Below are positions 8,186 to 16,074 of a stretch of DNA of 33,636 nt, in pieces. Where the stretch lies: the IMG/VR virus record IMGVR_UViG_3300037189_024508, positions 1 through 33,636 of that record; one strand, 5' to 3'. The translations under genes were made by a program, and so were the position numbers. This DNA comes from a virus. Under the pieces are notes generated by a model. The model made no database searches. It saw nothing but the letters and a program-made list of their open reading frames with translations, and was not told where the DNA came from. Every line of letters starts with the position of its first letter. Within the stretch, counting starts at the first letter, position 1.

Positions 8186-10483
8186 CTATTCAGGTCGTTT
8201 TAGCCCCGTTACAGGCTTATCCCCGTAGTTCCTCCCTAGGCGATGTGTAGCACGAGTCCACCCCCTCGCCCTAAGGAAACTCATCGCCGTGTTAATCTCC
8301 CTTCTCACATCGTAGCTTGGCGTTTCCCCTTCGCCCTCCAACGCCTCTTTCCATATCTCCCGCATGGAGATGAATTTTCGTACGTGTGTGCACATACCGC
8401 ACGGCTTCCCCATCTTCTCCTGTCGCTCAAACAATGATAATTTATACCAATTATCGGTGATGGGCTTATCCAGAAACGCCATCACCGTTTCCGTTATCAT
8501 CCCCACGTCCGTATGATGCTCTCGTATCCCCTCTGCTGCGTTCTCCATATCTTTCGATAAAACGCATCTCTCGCCCGATTTATACCACGATACGACTTCA
8601 CCCCATATCTGCTCCACGACTGCATCATCCATCGTGTGAACGTCGCCTGTGGCAGTCCCTTGGCACTCCACGGGAAGAAAGCGGCGCCCTCCCGTAGCGT
8701 CGTTCAACATATAAGCGTCGTTGGTCGTAGCAACAAAGATATTCCGCCGAGGAAAGCTCTTCACGATTCGCCCGTACTTCGGTCGATACCTGTCCACCTG
8801 CGACGTAATAAACTTTTTCACGGCTTCAGTCGTACTCTTTCTCTTTGCCGATAGCTCCGCCACCTCTGCTATCCACACACCACGCAACGCCTCGTACGCC
8901 TCTATCCCCTCCATGGTTCCGATGCTATCAGAGTAGTAGGCTCCTCCCAATTTGTTGAGCAGCGTGCTTTTCCCTGCCCCTTGCCGAGATAGCAGGCACA
9001 CGACGTAGTCAAACTTGCACCCTGGCTGATACGCCCTGTAAACAGCACCTAGCAACATGATGCGTGTACACGCCCTTGTGTAAGGCGTATCCTCTGCCCC
9101 TAGGTAGTGTACCAGTGTCTGCTCCGCACGCCTCACACCATCCCAAACAACGTTTGTTTTGTCAAGGTATTCAATAAGTGGATTGTAACGCTTTTCGCAA
9201 AAGAATTCCGCCAAGGAAACCTCCGTTTTTTCCTTCGCATAGATGCCGTATTTCCGTTCCAGCCATCCTATAAGCCGTAGCTGGTCTTCATCGCTCCACT
9301 CCTCAGACGACGCTTTCCACGGTAGTCGCCCCACGATGTCGACACGCTCGTGAAACTCATTATACTTAATACCGTTGCAAATATCTTCATCGTTAAGCAG
9401 TATTTTTGTAATGTTGTCAACACTTTTCACGAGGCGTCCATCTTCATCGCGCTTGAGCGTCTGCATCCACGCGTCGTCCCGCTCCACTTTTACAGCTTCA
9501 TACGTAAACGACTGCATCACTCTTTCGTTCGACTCGCACATCGCATGCATCTTCTGCTTGTCGCCGTTGAACGCATGCGTCAGCACCATGTCGTATGCAT
9601 TTACGCCTTTTCCACGTAGCGGATCAGAGTCGTGGTGACTGTACATGCCGAGGTCATCCTCGAAAATGTACACCCCTGCTGCTCCACTCGTTGAACCGCT
9701 GTACTCGTATCGCCGATCCCCTCTACGGATGTATACAGTAGGAATAAACCCTGCTACGGCTTCGCTTATGCTGTATGCCGTGCAAAACGCCCCAATGTAG
9801 CCCGTTTTGCGACGAGGGTCACCGTAACCCTTGCGCTCCACTTGAACGGCTACAATCGCCTCTCCGTCAACCTCTGCGCCGTCGTGCACCGCAAAGTAGT
9901 ACGATTGGTCACTTGATAAACTTGGAAAATACATGAAGCGCCCCGTATTGTGCGAACCTGCATCAACGCCCGTTACCCCTCCACTGCGAAGAAGCTGCTC
10001 CATGTATAATGATATCTCACTCCACTGTTTCGGCGGTATGCTGTGGAGCAGCGGTATCAGGACTCGATACCGTGGAGCATCCTCCGTGGAGCGTCTTGTA
10101 GAATGGATTAGGTACCGCATCCCTCGTAGCGTCTGCTCTACCCGCTCCACGGTATCCCTACTCGCCTCGTCAATGTCCAGCGCAACAAGCCATCGACTCT
10201 TCACATTTGAGTTGTTTCGTGAGCCGTCTACAACGCCTGCAATGTAACCGCCTACGTCTTTGAGTCGCCCCTGCTCATCTTGCCCCATGGAGGTGAATTC
10301 TGCTTGCGTTTCCGCCGATACAGACGGTGTTTTTAACCGTTCCACTAGCCCGTTCCAGTCGCATATGACGCGTTGCCCCACGTTATCCCTGCGACTGCGA
10401 TACACGTGCAAATATCGTTTTCCCCGCAGCGTCAGAGGAGCACTTGCAACGCTATCTTCATGCATCTCATATATCCTTGACAT
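8186..10483 (-). CDS. VapE-type primase-helicase
   Basis: The protein has 765 residues in two parts. The N-terminal part resembles an archaeo-eukaryotic primase-polymerase: Leu-Asp-Ile-Asp at 102-105 is a candidate metal site, followed by His-Ser-Thr-Arg-Arg-Ser at about 127-132. The C-terminal part is a virulence-associated protein E helicase: Walker A Gly-Ala-Gly-Lys-Ser-Thr at 502-507, Walker B Val-Trp-Ile-Ala-Glu-Val-Ala-Glu-Leu at 536-544, then Ala-Thr-Thr-Asn-Asp and Thr-Gly-Gly-Arg-Arg-Phe. Start chosen at the ATG 10483 behind GGGGTGAGG, because the upstream frame overlaps the promoter at 10512-10540. It likely primes and unwinds phage DNA, possibly at element A just downstream. Confidence 0.93.
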   Translation of the reverse strand: MSRIYEMHEDSVASAPLTLRGKRYLHVYRSRRDNVGQRVICDWNGLVERLKTPSVSAETQAEFTSMGQDEQGRLKDVGGYIAGVVDGSRNNSNVKSRWLVALDIDEASRDTVERVEQTLRGMRYLIHSTRRSTEDAPRYRVLIPLLHSIPPKQWSEISLYMEQLLRSGGVTGVDAGSHNTGRFMYFPSLSSDQSYYFAVHDGAEVDGEAIVAVQVERKGYGDPRRKTGYIGAFCTAYSISEAVAGFIPTVYIRRGDRRYEYSGSTSGAAGVYIFEDDLGMYSHHDSDPLRGKGVNAYDMVLTHAFNGDKQKMHAMCESNERVMQSFTYEAVKVERDDAWMQTLKRDEDGRLVKSVDNITKILLNDEDICNGIKYNEFHERVDIVGRLPWKASSEEWSDEDQLRLIGWLERKYGIYAKEKTEVSLAEFFCEKRYNPLIEYLDKTNVVWDGVRRAEQTLVHYLGAEDTPYTRACTRIMLLGAVYRAYQPGCKFDYVVCLLSRQGAGKSTLLNKLGGAYYSDSIGTMEGIEAYEALRGVWIAEVAELSAKRKSTTEAVKKFITSQVDRYRPKYGRIVKSFPRRNIFVATTNDAYMLNDATGGRRFLPVECQGTATGDVHTMDDAVVEQIWGEVVSWYKSGERCVLSKDMENAAEGIREHHTDVGMITETVMAFLDKPITDNWYKLSLFERQEKMGKPCGMCTHVRKFISMREIWKEALEGEGETPSYDVRREINTAMSFLRARGWTRATHRLGRNYGDKPVTGLKRPE

Positions 10484-10511
10484 ATCCTCACCCCTATAAG
10501 CCGAATACCTC

Positions 10512-10540
10512 ATACTAACATAAACAGCGATACTATGCAA
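10512..10540 (-). promoter_or_regulatory. Promoter of primase-helicase gene
   Basis: The minus strand reads TTGCAT (10540-10535), 17 bp, TAGTAT (10517-10512). The sequence around the -10 box, GTTAGTATGAGGTAT, is almost repeated at the promoter before the DUF2815 gene (GTTAGTATGAAGTAT), so the two may be co-regulated. It overlaps the 3' end of the methylase gene. Confidence 0.65.
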
Positions 10541-11228
10541 GTGTAAATAGGCGTTCTATGCGTTTTTTCGCCTTTATTCTTGAGTTAACATTGCAGGTTA
10601 ACTCAATCTCTTTTACGCACTTAAAGTCGTCTGGAGCATTATATTCGCTTACAAAAACGGTGTGACCCTCACTTTTTTTATCCCTGCACCACTGCCAAAA
10701 CTCGTTGTGATTAAATTTTTTATATGTTGAATACTTCGCCGTATTTTCATAAGGCGGGTCACAATAAATTAAACTTTTACTAGGGATATTTAAGTCTTTA
10801 TAATCTCCATAGTAAAATTGAACGCCCGTTATGCTTTCTTTCTGTTTCAAAATATTGTTTTTTGCGGAAGTACAATAATAATGTGTTTTTTTATTTCTAG
10901 CATATCCACTCATAAACTTACCGCCAAAAGAGCAACCAAATCCGATAAATCCCACCAAATATGGCGGATAATTATCCTTGTTTCTCTTTATATGATTATA
11001 CTCTTCTTCGCTGCATTCTTCTGGCGGTATCCATCCATTTTGAATAGCCTTAAACAATTCTATTAAATAAAAATTGTTGTCATTCCCTATCCGCCATCCA
11101 CCTACTTTATCAATTAAATTTGCCCCTCCTACAAACGGCTCTACCCAACACTGCCCTTTTAATCTTTTTTCTAACATTATCGGCAAAATATGTTTGGCAA
11201 TTCTACGTTTTGAACCCAAGTATCTCAT
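10533..11228 (-). CDS. DNA adenine methyltransferase, D12 class
   Basis: This 231-residue protein probably methylates adenine N6 in phage DNA. The AdoMet-binding motif is Phe-Val-Gly-Gly-Ala-Asn-Leu at about 32-38, preceded by Tyr-Leu-Gly-Ser-Lys-Arg near the start, and the catalytic motif is Cys-Asp-Pro-Pro-Tyr-Glu-Asn-Thr near residue 155. The length fits the small Dam-like D12 family (typical members are 230-290 residues). No endonuclease partner is adjacent, so protection against host restriction is the likely role. The gene is visibly more A/T-rich than its neighbours, which hints at later acquisition. The ATG overlaps the previous stop. Confidence 0.93.
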   Translation of the reverse strand: MRYLGSKRRIAKHILPIMLEKRLKGQCWVEPFVGGANLIDKVGGWRIGNDNNFYLIELFKAIQNGWIPPEECSEEEYNHIKRNKDNYPPYLVGFIGFGCSFGGKFMSGYARNKKTHYYCTSAKNNILKQKESITGVQFYYGDYKDLNIPSKSLIYCDPPYENTAKYSTYKKFNHNEFWQWCRDKKSEGHTVFVSEYNAPDDFKCVKEIELTCNVNSRIKAKKRIERLFTLA

Positions 11229-11635
11229 TCTTCACTTCCTTTCGCGTATATCACAAGCTCCACCAAACCTTTGCACGGCTTCAACGGAACGCAAAAGTCC
11301 TTTACCCACGGCAATGCCCACTTGTCGTTCACGTATACGCCTCCTTTTTCCAACACATCCAAGGTGACTTTCAATAAATTCGACGCATCACGCCTTTTCG
11401 CATCGGGGAAGTACACCTTCATCTCAACAACTGCTTTACAGTCCAACGCCTCCCACGACGCTGCTTCAACCTCTTTTTTCACCCGCCCCACTGCATCCTC
11501 AATCCACGATTTTGCTGTTTTAGTAAACGTTTTAGCCGTGTAGCGTTTTCCCGTTGGCGTGTAACGATATGCGTTTTGCCTCATGTGATTTTCTGTTGGA
11601 GGATACGGCAAAGAGATAATCAGCTTTTCTCCCAT
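11225..11635 (-). CDS. RusA-like Holliday junction resolvase
   Basis: This 136-residue protein opens with a typical RusA start (Leu-Pro-Tyr-Pro-Pro-Thr-Glu-Asn) and has the family core Phe-Pro-Asp-Ala-Lys-Arg-Arg-Asp-Ala-Ser-Asn-Leu-Leu-Lys at about 75-88, ending with Gly-Gly-Val-Tyr-Val-Asn-Asp. RusA enzymes resolve branched DNA before packaging. Compared with E. coli RusA, the second Asp of the Arg-Asp-x-Asp-Asn core is Ser here; the paired Asp-Asp further on is Asn-Asp. Variants of this kind occur in the family, but activity cannot be assumed. Confidence 0.88.
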   Translation of the reverse strand: MGEKLIISLPYPPTENHMRQNAYRYTPTGKRYTAKTFTKTAKSWIEDAVGRVKKEVEAASWEALDCKAVVEMKVYFPDAKRRDASNLLKVTLDVLEKGGVYVNDKWALPWVKDFCVPLKPCKGLVELVIYAKGSEE

Positions 11636-11844
11636 TTCTTTTTATCCTCCTTCGAACTCGTTACCACACGTTTATACATATACTGAAAAAATGTATCATC
11701 TTCGGGCAAATCCCACCACATTTTTCGTGTAACAGGAGAATTCACGCTTTTATACGTTCCTTTCAAATTATCGTTGGTTGACAAGTCTTTCACTAGCTTT
11801 TCCATATAGTTTGCTCCATACTCTGGAGGTTTACGCTTTTTCAA
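11620..11844 (-). CDS. Unknown small basic protein
   Basis: This 74-residue protein is rich in Lys, starts Met-Lys-Lys-Arg-Lys-Pro-Pro-Glu-Tyr, and contains Trp-Trp-Asp-Leu-Pro at about 48-52. I recognise no family. It overlaps both neighbours slightly (DUF3310 upstream, RusA-like downstream), so it is translated as part of that operon. Its position fits an accessory replication or recombination role, by context only. Confidence 0.7.
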   Translation of the reverse strand: MKKRKPPEYGANYMEKLVKDLSTNDNLKGTYKSVNSPVTRKMWWDLPEDDTFFQYMYKRVVTSSKEDKKKWEKS

Positions 11845-12074
11845 GTTACATCCTCTCCTAAACCCATTTTTCTTCGATATTCTTTTTCATATAAATCAAG
11901 GTATACAAATGCTTTTTGTATATCCTCTGCGCCGTTTTTATACTTATGCCGTGACAAATACTTGAACACATTTCCCAGTAGAAACCCCCGATACTCGTCT
12001 TCGCTTAATTTCGCTTGGAGGATGTCCAACGTGGACAATCCCCCGACATCGTAATACCCGTTTTTTTCGCTCAT
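11841..12074 (-). CDS. DUF3310 protein
   Basis: This 77-residue protein matches the DUF3310 pattern common in phages: Tyr-Tyr-Asp-Val-Gly-Gly-Leu near the N-terminus, Gly-Phe-Leu-Leu-Gly-Asn-Val-Phe-Lys-Tyr-Leu-Ser-Arg at about 30-42, and Glu-Asp-Ile-Gln-Lys-Ala-Phe-Val-Tyr-Leu-Asp-Leu. The family is often annotated as nucleotide kinase-like without biochemical proof. I prefer the ATG at 12074 with GGAG eight bases upstream, although a GTG lies directly before it. The start overlaps the stop of the gene upstream. Confidence 0.85.
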   Translation of the reverse strand: MSEKNGYYDVGGLSTLDILQAKLSEDEYRGFLLGNVFKYLSRHKYKNGAEDIQKAFVYLDLYEKEYRRKMGLGEDVT

Positions 12075-12440
12075 CACAGTATCTCCTTCGTCATTTTATA
12101 CGGCATCTTAAACACCCATTCTGTGTCAAACAAATACAGCTCTAAACTTAATTTTTCACTTGGTGTAACCGTGAATTCACCATGTTTTTTATCGATTCGT
12201 CGTTTTAATTCCTCCATCCATAGCAGGTTGAACCAGTCCCCGCGCTCGCTTGCCTCTAATATGCAATTTTCCACCTGCCATCGCTCTAGCTTTTTAATGT
12301 TGTTGGCTACGAGTTTTCCTGTGAACCACGGAACAGGCGTTGTGTGCCCGCCCGTGTTTGTGATGTAAATCGTGTTATCTGAATACATTTGGTCAGGCGA
12401 ACCTTGTATAATTCGAGGCTCTTTTTTTAGGCTTTTTCAT
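12074..12440 (-). CDS. Unknown protein, probable +1 frame disruption in A7
   Basis: The clear body is Met-Tyr-Ser-Asp-Asn-Thr-Ile-Tyr (ATG at 12388), 104 residues with no known family. That ATG has no good ribosome binding site. A better start lies at 12440: it overlaps the preceding stop (ATGA) and is preceded by AAGG. Its frame runs Met-Lys-Lys-Pro-Lys-Lys and then stops at once because of a seven-A run at 12422-12428. With six A the frame would join smoothly to Glu-Pro-Arg-Ile-Ile-Gln-Gly-Ser-Pro-Asp-Gln and the body, giving about 121 residues. This is either a sequence error, a real lesion or slippage. Confidence 0.65.
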
Positions 12441-12817
12441 TTTGTATTACCTTTTTTTTGCTTTACGGGAAGTACTGGACTGTAAAGATGTAGCCTTTCT
12501 TTTGTTTTGAGTCCGTTGTAGTAGCTAGCATCATCGCTAAACGCATCCAAGTGCTCCGCAAAAGTTTTAATAGTTGCCTTTCTATGGTATATCGCATGCT
12601 CTTTTAGCAGTATATGCGCTAAAATAAAATCATTCGCTGCGCCGATATAATCGTACTCATCGTACATATCCTCGTCATACAGCTTATAACTTTTTAAGTA
12701 GTTTTCTGCGTGCTCTATAAATTTTTGATAGTAGTCTTTATCGTAGCTTACCTCAATAGTTGCGGTAACTGTTGTTTTTTCTCCGCTTGACTTGACTTCA
12801 TATTTCTTCATCTTCAT
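12437..12817 (-). CDS. Unknown protein
   Basis: This 126-residue protein starts at the ATG 12817, which overlaps the NrdJ stop codon (ATGA). An in-frame ATG two codons later is also possible. The sequence begins with an alternating pattern suited to beta strands (residues 3-25), then is helical and rich in Asp, Tyr and Lys, with a Tyr-Asp-Glu-Asp-Met-Tyr-Asp-Glu-Tyr-Asp segment near 50. No family recognised. Translational coupling to the reductase is seen; a role with it is only inferred. Confidence 0.75.
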   Translation of the reverse strand: MKMKKYEVKSSGEKTTVTATIEVSYDKDYYQKFIEHAENYLKSYKLYDEDMYDEYDYIGAANDFILAHILLKEHAIYHRKATIKTFAEHLDAFSDDASYYNGLKTKERLHLYSPVLPVKQKKGNTK

Positions 12818-14973
12818 CGTATCGGGCACGCCCCTCCCTCGCATGATTCGCTGCCTACGTCTAAAATCTCTCCATTGTCGTATTTCCGTAGCATTTTCGC
12901 ATTAAAAGGCTTCATCATTGCACGTAGCTCTTCGTATTGCTCCCTCGTGCACGCCTCATACGGCGCAAGTTGATACGTTCCACCATCGTGAGCAAGAAAG
13001 GATATCCCGATGTAATCGTCCCATATCGCATGTATCTCCTGTGCCGCCGTAGACCATTCACTGTCTAACATGTGTATCGTGTTGCTCGAATTGTGATCCG
13101 TGTAGTGCTTTTGGAAGTCTAAATATACTTGTAGCTGTTGCTTAAAATTTACGCCGTTCTTGTGCTTTTTTGCAGGGGAGTGTACAGGAAAGTCGATAAC
13201 AAGAGTTGTAGCCGTGCCCCACTCCTGCCCCACCTCAGAACTCACTCTCCATCCTAAATCAATCGCAACTTTCGCCAACGGATCATGCGCATTGATACGG
13301 ATGCGACGGATAAAATATTCACTGTGAGAAAAATGTAAACCACTTGATACTCCTCCTGCTACCTGTGATAACGTTCCTTCAGGCTTAACTGTCGTCACTA
13401 GCAACGGGCGATTCACCCCTAGCTCCTCCGCATATGCGCTCGCCTCCTCGTTCGCTGTTTTACGCAATTTTGCTAACAGCTCCGCTGTTGCCCCCGCGTC
13501 CTGAACCCCTGTAAGACTCACGCCAAGCAAGCGATCACGTTTTTGCACAATATCCCAATTCTGCATTTCCATGTCAGCTAGTGTCATCCGTAGCCCTGCT
13601 CGTGTAGACAACGCTTGCGCTGCCAGTAAATCGTCTTCACTGTCCCACTGCGCCGCCAAGTTTAGCGTTGTCAGGTTGCATACACCGTAGCTGTCAAGGA
13701 TGATCTCAACGCAGGGATTGAGCCCTTTCGCATTTGGTCGCCGTTTTCCTGCGGACTCTAGATTAACAAACCCCGGCTCTCCTTCTAGCTTCATGATATC
13801 GAAAAGCACCTCCAGCATCTCCTGCGACGGCTTTTCACGGAATGCAATCGAATTGTTACTCATGCGCCGATGATGTAAATGCATTTTTGCTTGTGGATTC
13901 GCTACCAGTGCGTCGATTGTAGGCGGAACAAAAACGCCTAAGCTCTTCAGCTTTTCCCCGATTTCCACGACAAGGCGTTGACTCTCCTCTCCCCATATGC
14001 CGTTGATTCCGAATTTTGCCAAAATGCTCTCCCAATCGTCTGCATCACATAAAAAAATCTCCGCTGTGCGCCTAACCCCTCCACATACTACGTTGTTCCC
14101 TATCAAGTTGCCGATGTCAAGCACATGTACAGGTCTCACCTGCCCCTCTATCGGCGCCGCCGTAGTAGCGTCCAACTCCCCCGCGAGCATCTTTTCAATG
14201 CTTTGAAACATTGTTTTGAGTGGCTCGTGCCCACTAGCCGTTCCGCCGAAAACTTTCAACCGTTTACCTTTTGGTCTTACATTGTCGTAAATAAGTGTCA
14301 GTGTTCCGACGCTTTCCATTTTGGAAACACTTAGCACCCAAACAAAGTTTCTAAAAGCGTCGACCCATCCTTCTTTGCTGTCGCCGATAGTGATGGTAAC
14401 GTCTTTCCCGCTCCACTGGATATCCCCAGCTTTTCCGCTAACCCCCGCGAATTCATAGTCTTTATGCACAATGCGTCGAGGAAGATGTAGCTTCGGTAGC
14501 AGTGCAGCGTTCTCCTTGGAGCATGAAAATCCTACTCCCGTACCTATCAGTAACAAATAAAACAGGTCACACATGTCTTCCCAAGTTTTTATCTCAACAA
14601 ATGCGCAGTTAAAATTACTTAAAGGATACTTTTTTGACGCCTCTGTTCCGCCTACCCACAACGTGCGTCCTGATAAAAACTGTTTCAGGTTGAAAATGTT
14701 GTGAAAAAGCTCCTGCGCCTCCTTTTCCATGCGCCATAGTGCTGCATATGTCACGCCCCACTTGCTTATTGTGGACTGCGATCTCCTGTGCGCCCGCTCC
14801 AAGCTGATGTTGTACTCAACGGCTCGTATACATGTCTCCTTCCACGTTTCACGGCGACCCTTTTCAGGTAGCCACCGTGAATATGTGCGGTAATAGACAA
14901 AACTTGATAACTCATTCATATGCTCAGGCGCATCGGGATACTGCTGTAAAAACTCTTCACTTAGAAAACCCAT
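12814..14973 (-). CDS. nrdJ: Ribonucleotide reductase, class II (adenosylcobalamin)
   Basis: This 719-residue enzyme reduces ribonucleotides to deoxyribonucleotides. It resembles the monomeric triphosphate reductase of Lactobacillus leichmannii (about 740 residues). The radical-site motif Asn-Pro-Cys-Val-Glu lies at 419-423. The candidate dithiol pair is Cys123 (Asn-Phe-Asn-Cys-Ala-Phe) and Cys432 (Tyr-Gly-Val-Cys-Asn-Leu-Thr). The C-terminal redox shuttle is Cys-Glu-Gly-Gly-Ala-Cys at 711-716. Start chosen at the ATG 14973 behind AAGGAG. No intein or second subunit is seen. Being oxygen-independent but B12-dependent, it implies a host with cobalamin uptake or synthesis. Confidence 0.95.
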   Translation of the reverse strand: MGFLSEEFLQQYPDAPEHMNELSSFVYYRTYSRWLPEKGRRETWKETCIRAVEYNISLERAHRRSQSTISKWGVTYAALWRMEKEAQELFHNIFNLKQFLSGRTLWVGGTEASKKYPLSNFNCAFVEIKTWEDMCDLFYLLLIGTGVGFSCSKENAALLPKLHLPRRIVHKDYEFAGVSGKAGDIQWSGKDVTITIGDSKEGWVDAFRNFVWVLSVSKMESVGTLTLIYDNVRPKGKRLKVFGGTASGHEPLKTMFQSIEKMLAGELDATTAAPIEGQVRPVHVLDIGNLIGNNVVCGGVRRTAEIFLCDADDWESILAKFGINGIWGEESQRLVVEIGEKLKSLGVFVPPTIDALVANPQAKMHLHHRRMSNNSIAFREKPSQEMLEVLFDIMKLEGEPGFVNLESAGKRRPNAKGLNPCVEIILDSYGVCNLTTLNLAAQWDSEDDLLAAQALSTRAGLRMTLADMEMQNWDIVQKRDRLLGVSLTGVQDAGATAELLAKLRKTANEEASAYAEELGVNRPLLVTTVKPEGTLSQVAGGVSSGLHFSHSEYFIRRIRINAHDPLAKVAIDLGWRVSSEVGQEWGTATTLVIDFPVHSPAKKHKNGVNFKQQLQVYLDFQKHYTDHNSSNTIHMLDSEWSTAAQEIHAIWDDYIGISFLAHDGGTYQLAPYEACTREQYEELRAMMKPFNAKMLRKYDNGEILDVGSESCEGGACPIR

Positions 14974-15211
14974 TTTTGTGTTTCTCCTTTTCAAAATCGT
15001 TGCTCAATTCAATCGCATAATCCAAGTAATCTTTTCCTTGTATTCTATAAGTTTTCATAAAGCTGTAGTCTCTATTTTTAGACCACTCTAAGTAGTTTGT
15101 TTCCTCGCAAGTCATGATTGGATGTAGCTTTTCAGGGTGTTTTTTGAACTCCTTTAAAAACTTTTTCACATTAGGATATTTCTGTAAAAACTCTTCGCTT
15201 AGAGACAACAT
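14957..15211 (-). CDS. Small protein resembling the NrdJ N-terminus
   Basis: This 84-residue protein opens with Leu-Ser-Glu-Glu-Phe-Leu-Gln-Lys-Tyr-Pro, and NrdJ opens with Leu-Ser-Glu-Glu-Phe-Leu-Gln-Gln-Tyr-Pro. The DNA is also similar across that stretch (14935-14970 and 15175-15210), so a partial duplication of the nrdJ 5' end is likely. The rest differs: it has Trp-Ser-Lys-Asn-Arg-Asp-Tyr and an acidic-basic tail. The ATG at 15211 (or GTG at 15214) follows an AGGAGG site. It overlaps the nrdJ start by 17 bp. Function unknown. Confidence 0.75.
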   Translation of the reverse strand: MLSLSEEFLQKYPNVKKFLKEFKKHPEKLHPIMTCEETNYLEWSKNRDYSFMKTYRIQGKDYLDYAIELSNDFEKEKHKNGFSK

Positions 15212-15330
15212 CACCTTTTTCCTCCTCTGTTCAGTTTTTCAAACTGCTCTTGTGTCAGTCTTCGTCTTGCTATCCTGACCGCTAAAAAATTCAATGCTAC
15301 GGCGATATAATAGAAGAGTCGTTTCTTCAT
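15211..15330 (-). CDS. Small membrane-like protein, 39 residues
   Basis: The ATG at 15330 is preceded by GGGAG, which overlaps the stop of the ThyX-like gene. The TGA overlaps the start of the next gene. Residues 4-20 (Arg-Leu-Phe-Tyr-Tyr-Ile-Ala-Val-Ala-Leu-Asn-Phe-Leu-Ala-Val) could form a short membrane helix, followed by a strongly basic stretch (Arg-Arg-Arg) and a Gln-Glu-Gln-Phe-Glu tail. Tight packing between its neighbours supports it as a real gene. No function is known. Confidence 0.6.
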   Translation of the reverse strand: MKKRLFYYIAVALNFLAVRIARRRLTQEQFEKLNRGGKR

Positions 15331-15335
15331 CTTCT

Positions 15336-16031
15336 TCACTCCCACAGGTTTTTTGACTTCCCAAATTCACTTACAATCTCATCAATCAATAGTTGCCCTC
15401 TATCAGTCTTTTTTAGCTTCCGATACGCCTGCATCCATTCATTTGCTCCCTCACCAAAGCACTCACGTGCAACCTCCCACAACTCCGCATCTTCTTCCAA
15501 CAACAGTTCATACATCCGTTGCACAACGCTCCTCGTATTCCCCTGTGCTCCATGTGTCCATATGCGTTGCGGAAAAACAGCTTGCATCAACGTTGCAAAA
15601 TTAAACTGTATCACGAATTCATTCATCGTCGCTCCACAAGGCATTGCCGAACGTGCGACCTGCGGAGACTCTTTATGCGCCAATTCTCTATACCAATTGT
15701 ACGCCTCTTTTACAATGGTACCAACGAATGAAGGCTGTTTCATTTTATCCGCTGGCATCACCCAACCGCTACTTAGTTTTGCGCGATTCCCACACGTTAC
15801 ACGCATGTTCCGTGTCGTGTATGTGGTGAGGTGGTCATACACTTCTTTCGATACGCCTGTGAATGAAAACTCTACGGATTCGCCACGGAAAATCTCCAAC
15901 GTGTGACCCATCCGCAAAATGTTTAGAGGACGGCGAATGTTATCCCGATCATCTCTTCCGAGGTAAATCGCGGCATTCCTCGACAAGTTTACTCTTAGTG
16001 GATCACTGTATCGTACGATTCGTATATCCAT
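15336..16031 (-). CDS. ThyX-like protein with degenerate signature motif
   Basis: This 231-residue protein has the layout of flavin-dependent thymidylate synthase. A Phe-Ser-Phe-Thr-Gly-Val-Ser strand leads to the helix where ThyX carries Arg-His-Arg-x3-Ser...Ser-x-Arg. The C-terminal half has Ala-Arg-Ser-Ala-Met-Pro and Phe-Pro-Gln-Arg-Ile...Ala-Gln-Gly-Asn-Thr-Arg (about 127-170), matching the ThyX pattern Ala-Arg-x-x-Leu-Pro and Arg...Ala-Gln-x-x-x-Arg. At the signature position the sequence is Thr-Tyr-Thr-Thr-Arg-Asn-Met-Arg-Val-Thr-Cys, so the Arg-His-Arg triad is lost. It may have a changed substrate or be inactive. It lies two small genes upstream of nrdJ, which fits nucleotide metabolism. 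Confidence 0.6.
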   Translation of the reverse strand: MDIRIVRYSDPLRVNLSRNAAIYLGRDDRDNIRRPLNILRMGHTLEIFRGESVEFSFTGVSKEVYDHLTTYTTRNMRVTCGNRAKLSSGWVMPADKMKQPSFVGTIVKEAYNWYRELAHKESPQVARSAMPCGATMNEFVIQFNFATLMQAVFPQRIWTHGAQGNTRSVVQRMYELLLEEDAELWEVARECFGEGANEWMQAYRKLKKTDRGQLLIDEIVSEFGKSKNLWE

Positions 16032-16074
16032 TTTTTAACTCCTTTGCTGTGTGAAGAGGGGCGAACCCCTCTGT

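Noticed and set aside
10484-10540. Start of the primase-helicase at 10540
   Set aside because: That region contains the promoter and overlaps the methylase stop; the ATG at 10483 has GGGGTGAGG directly before it.
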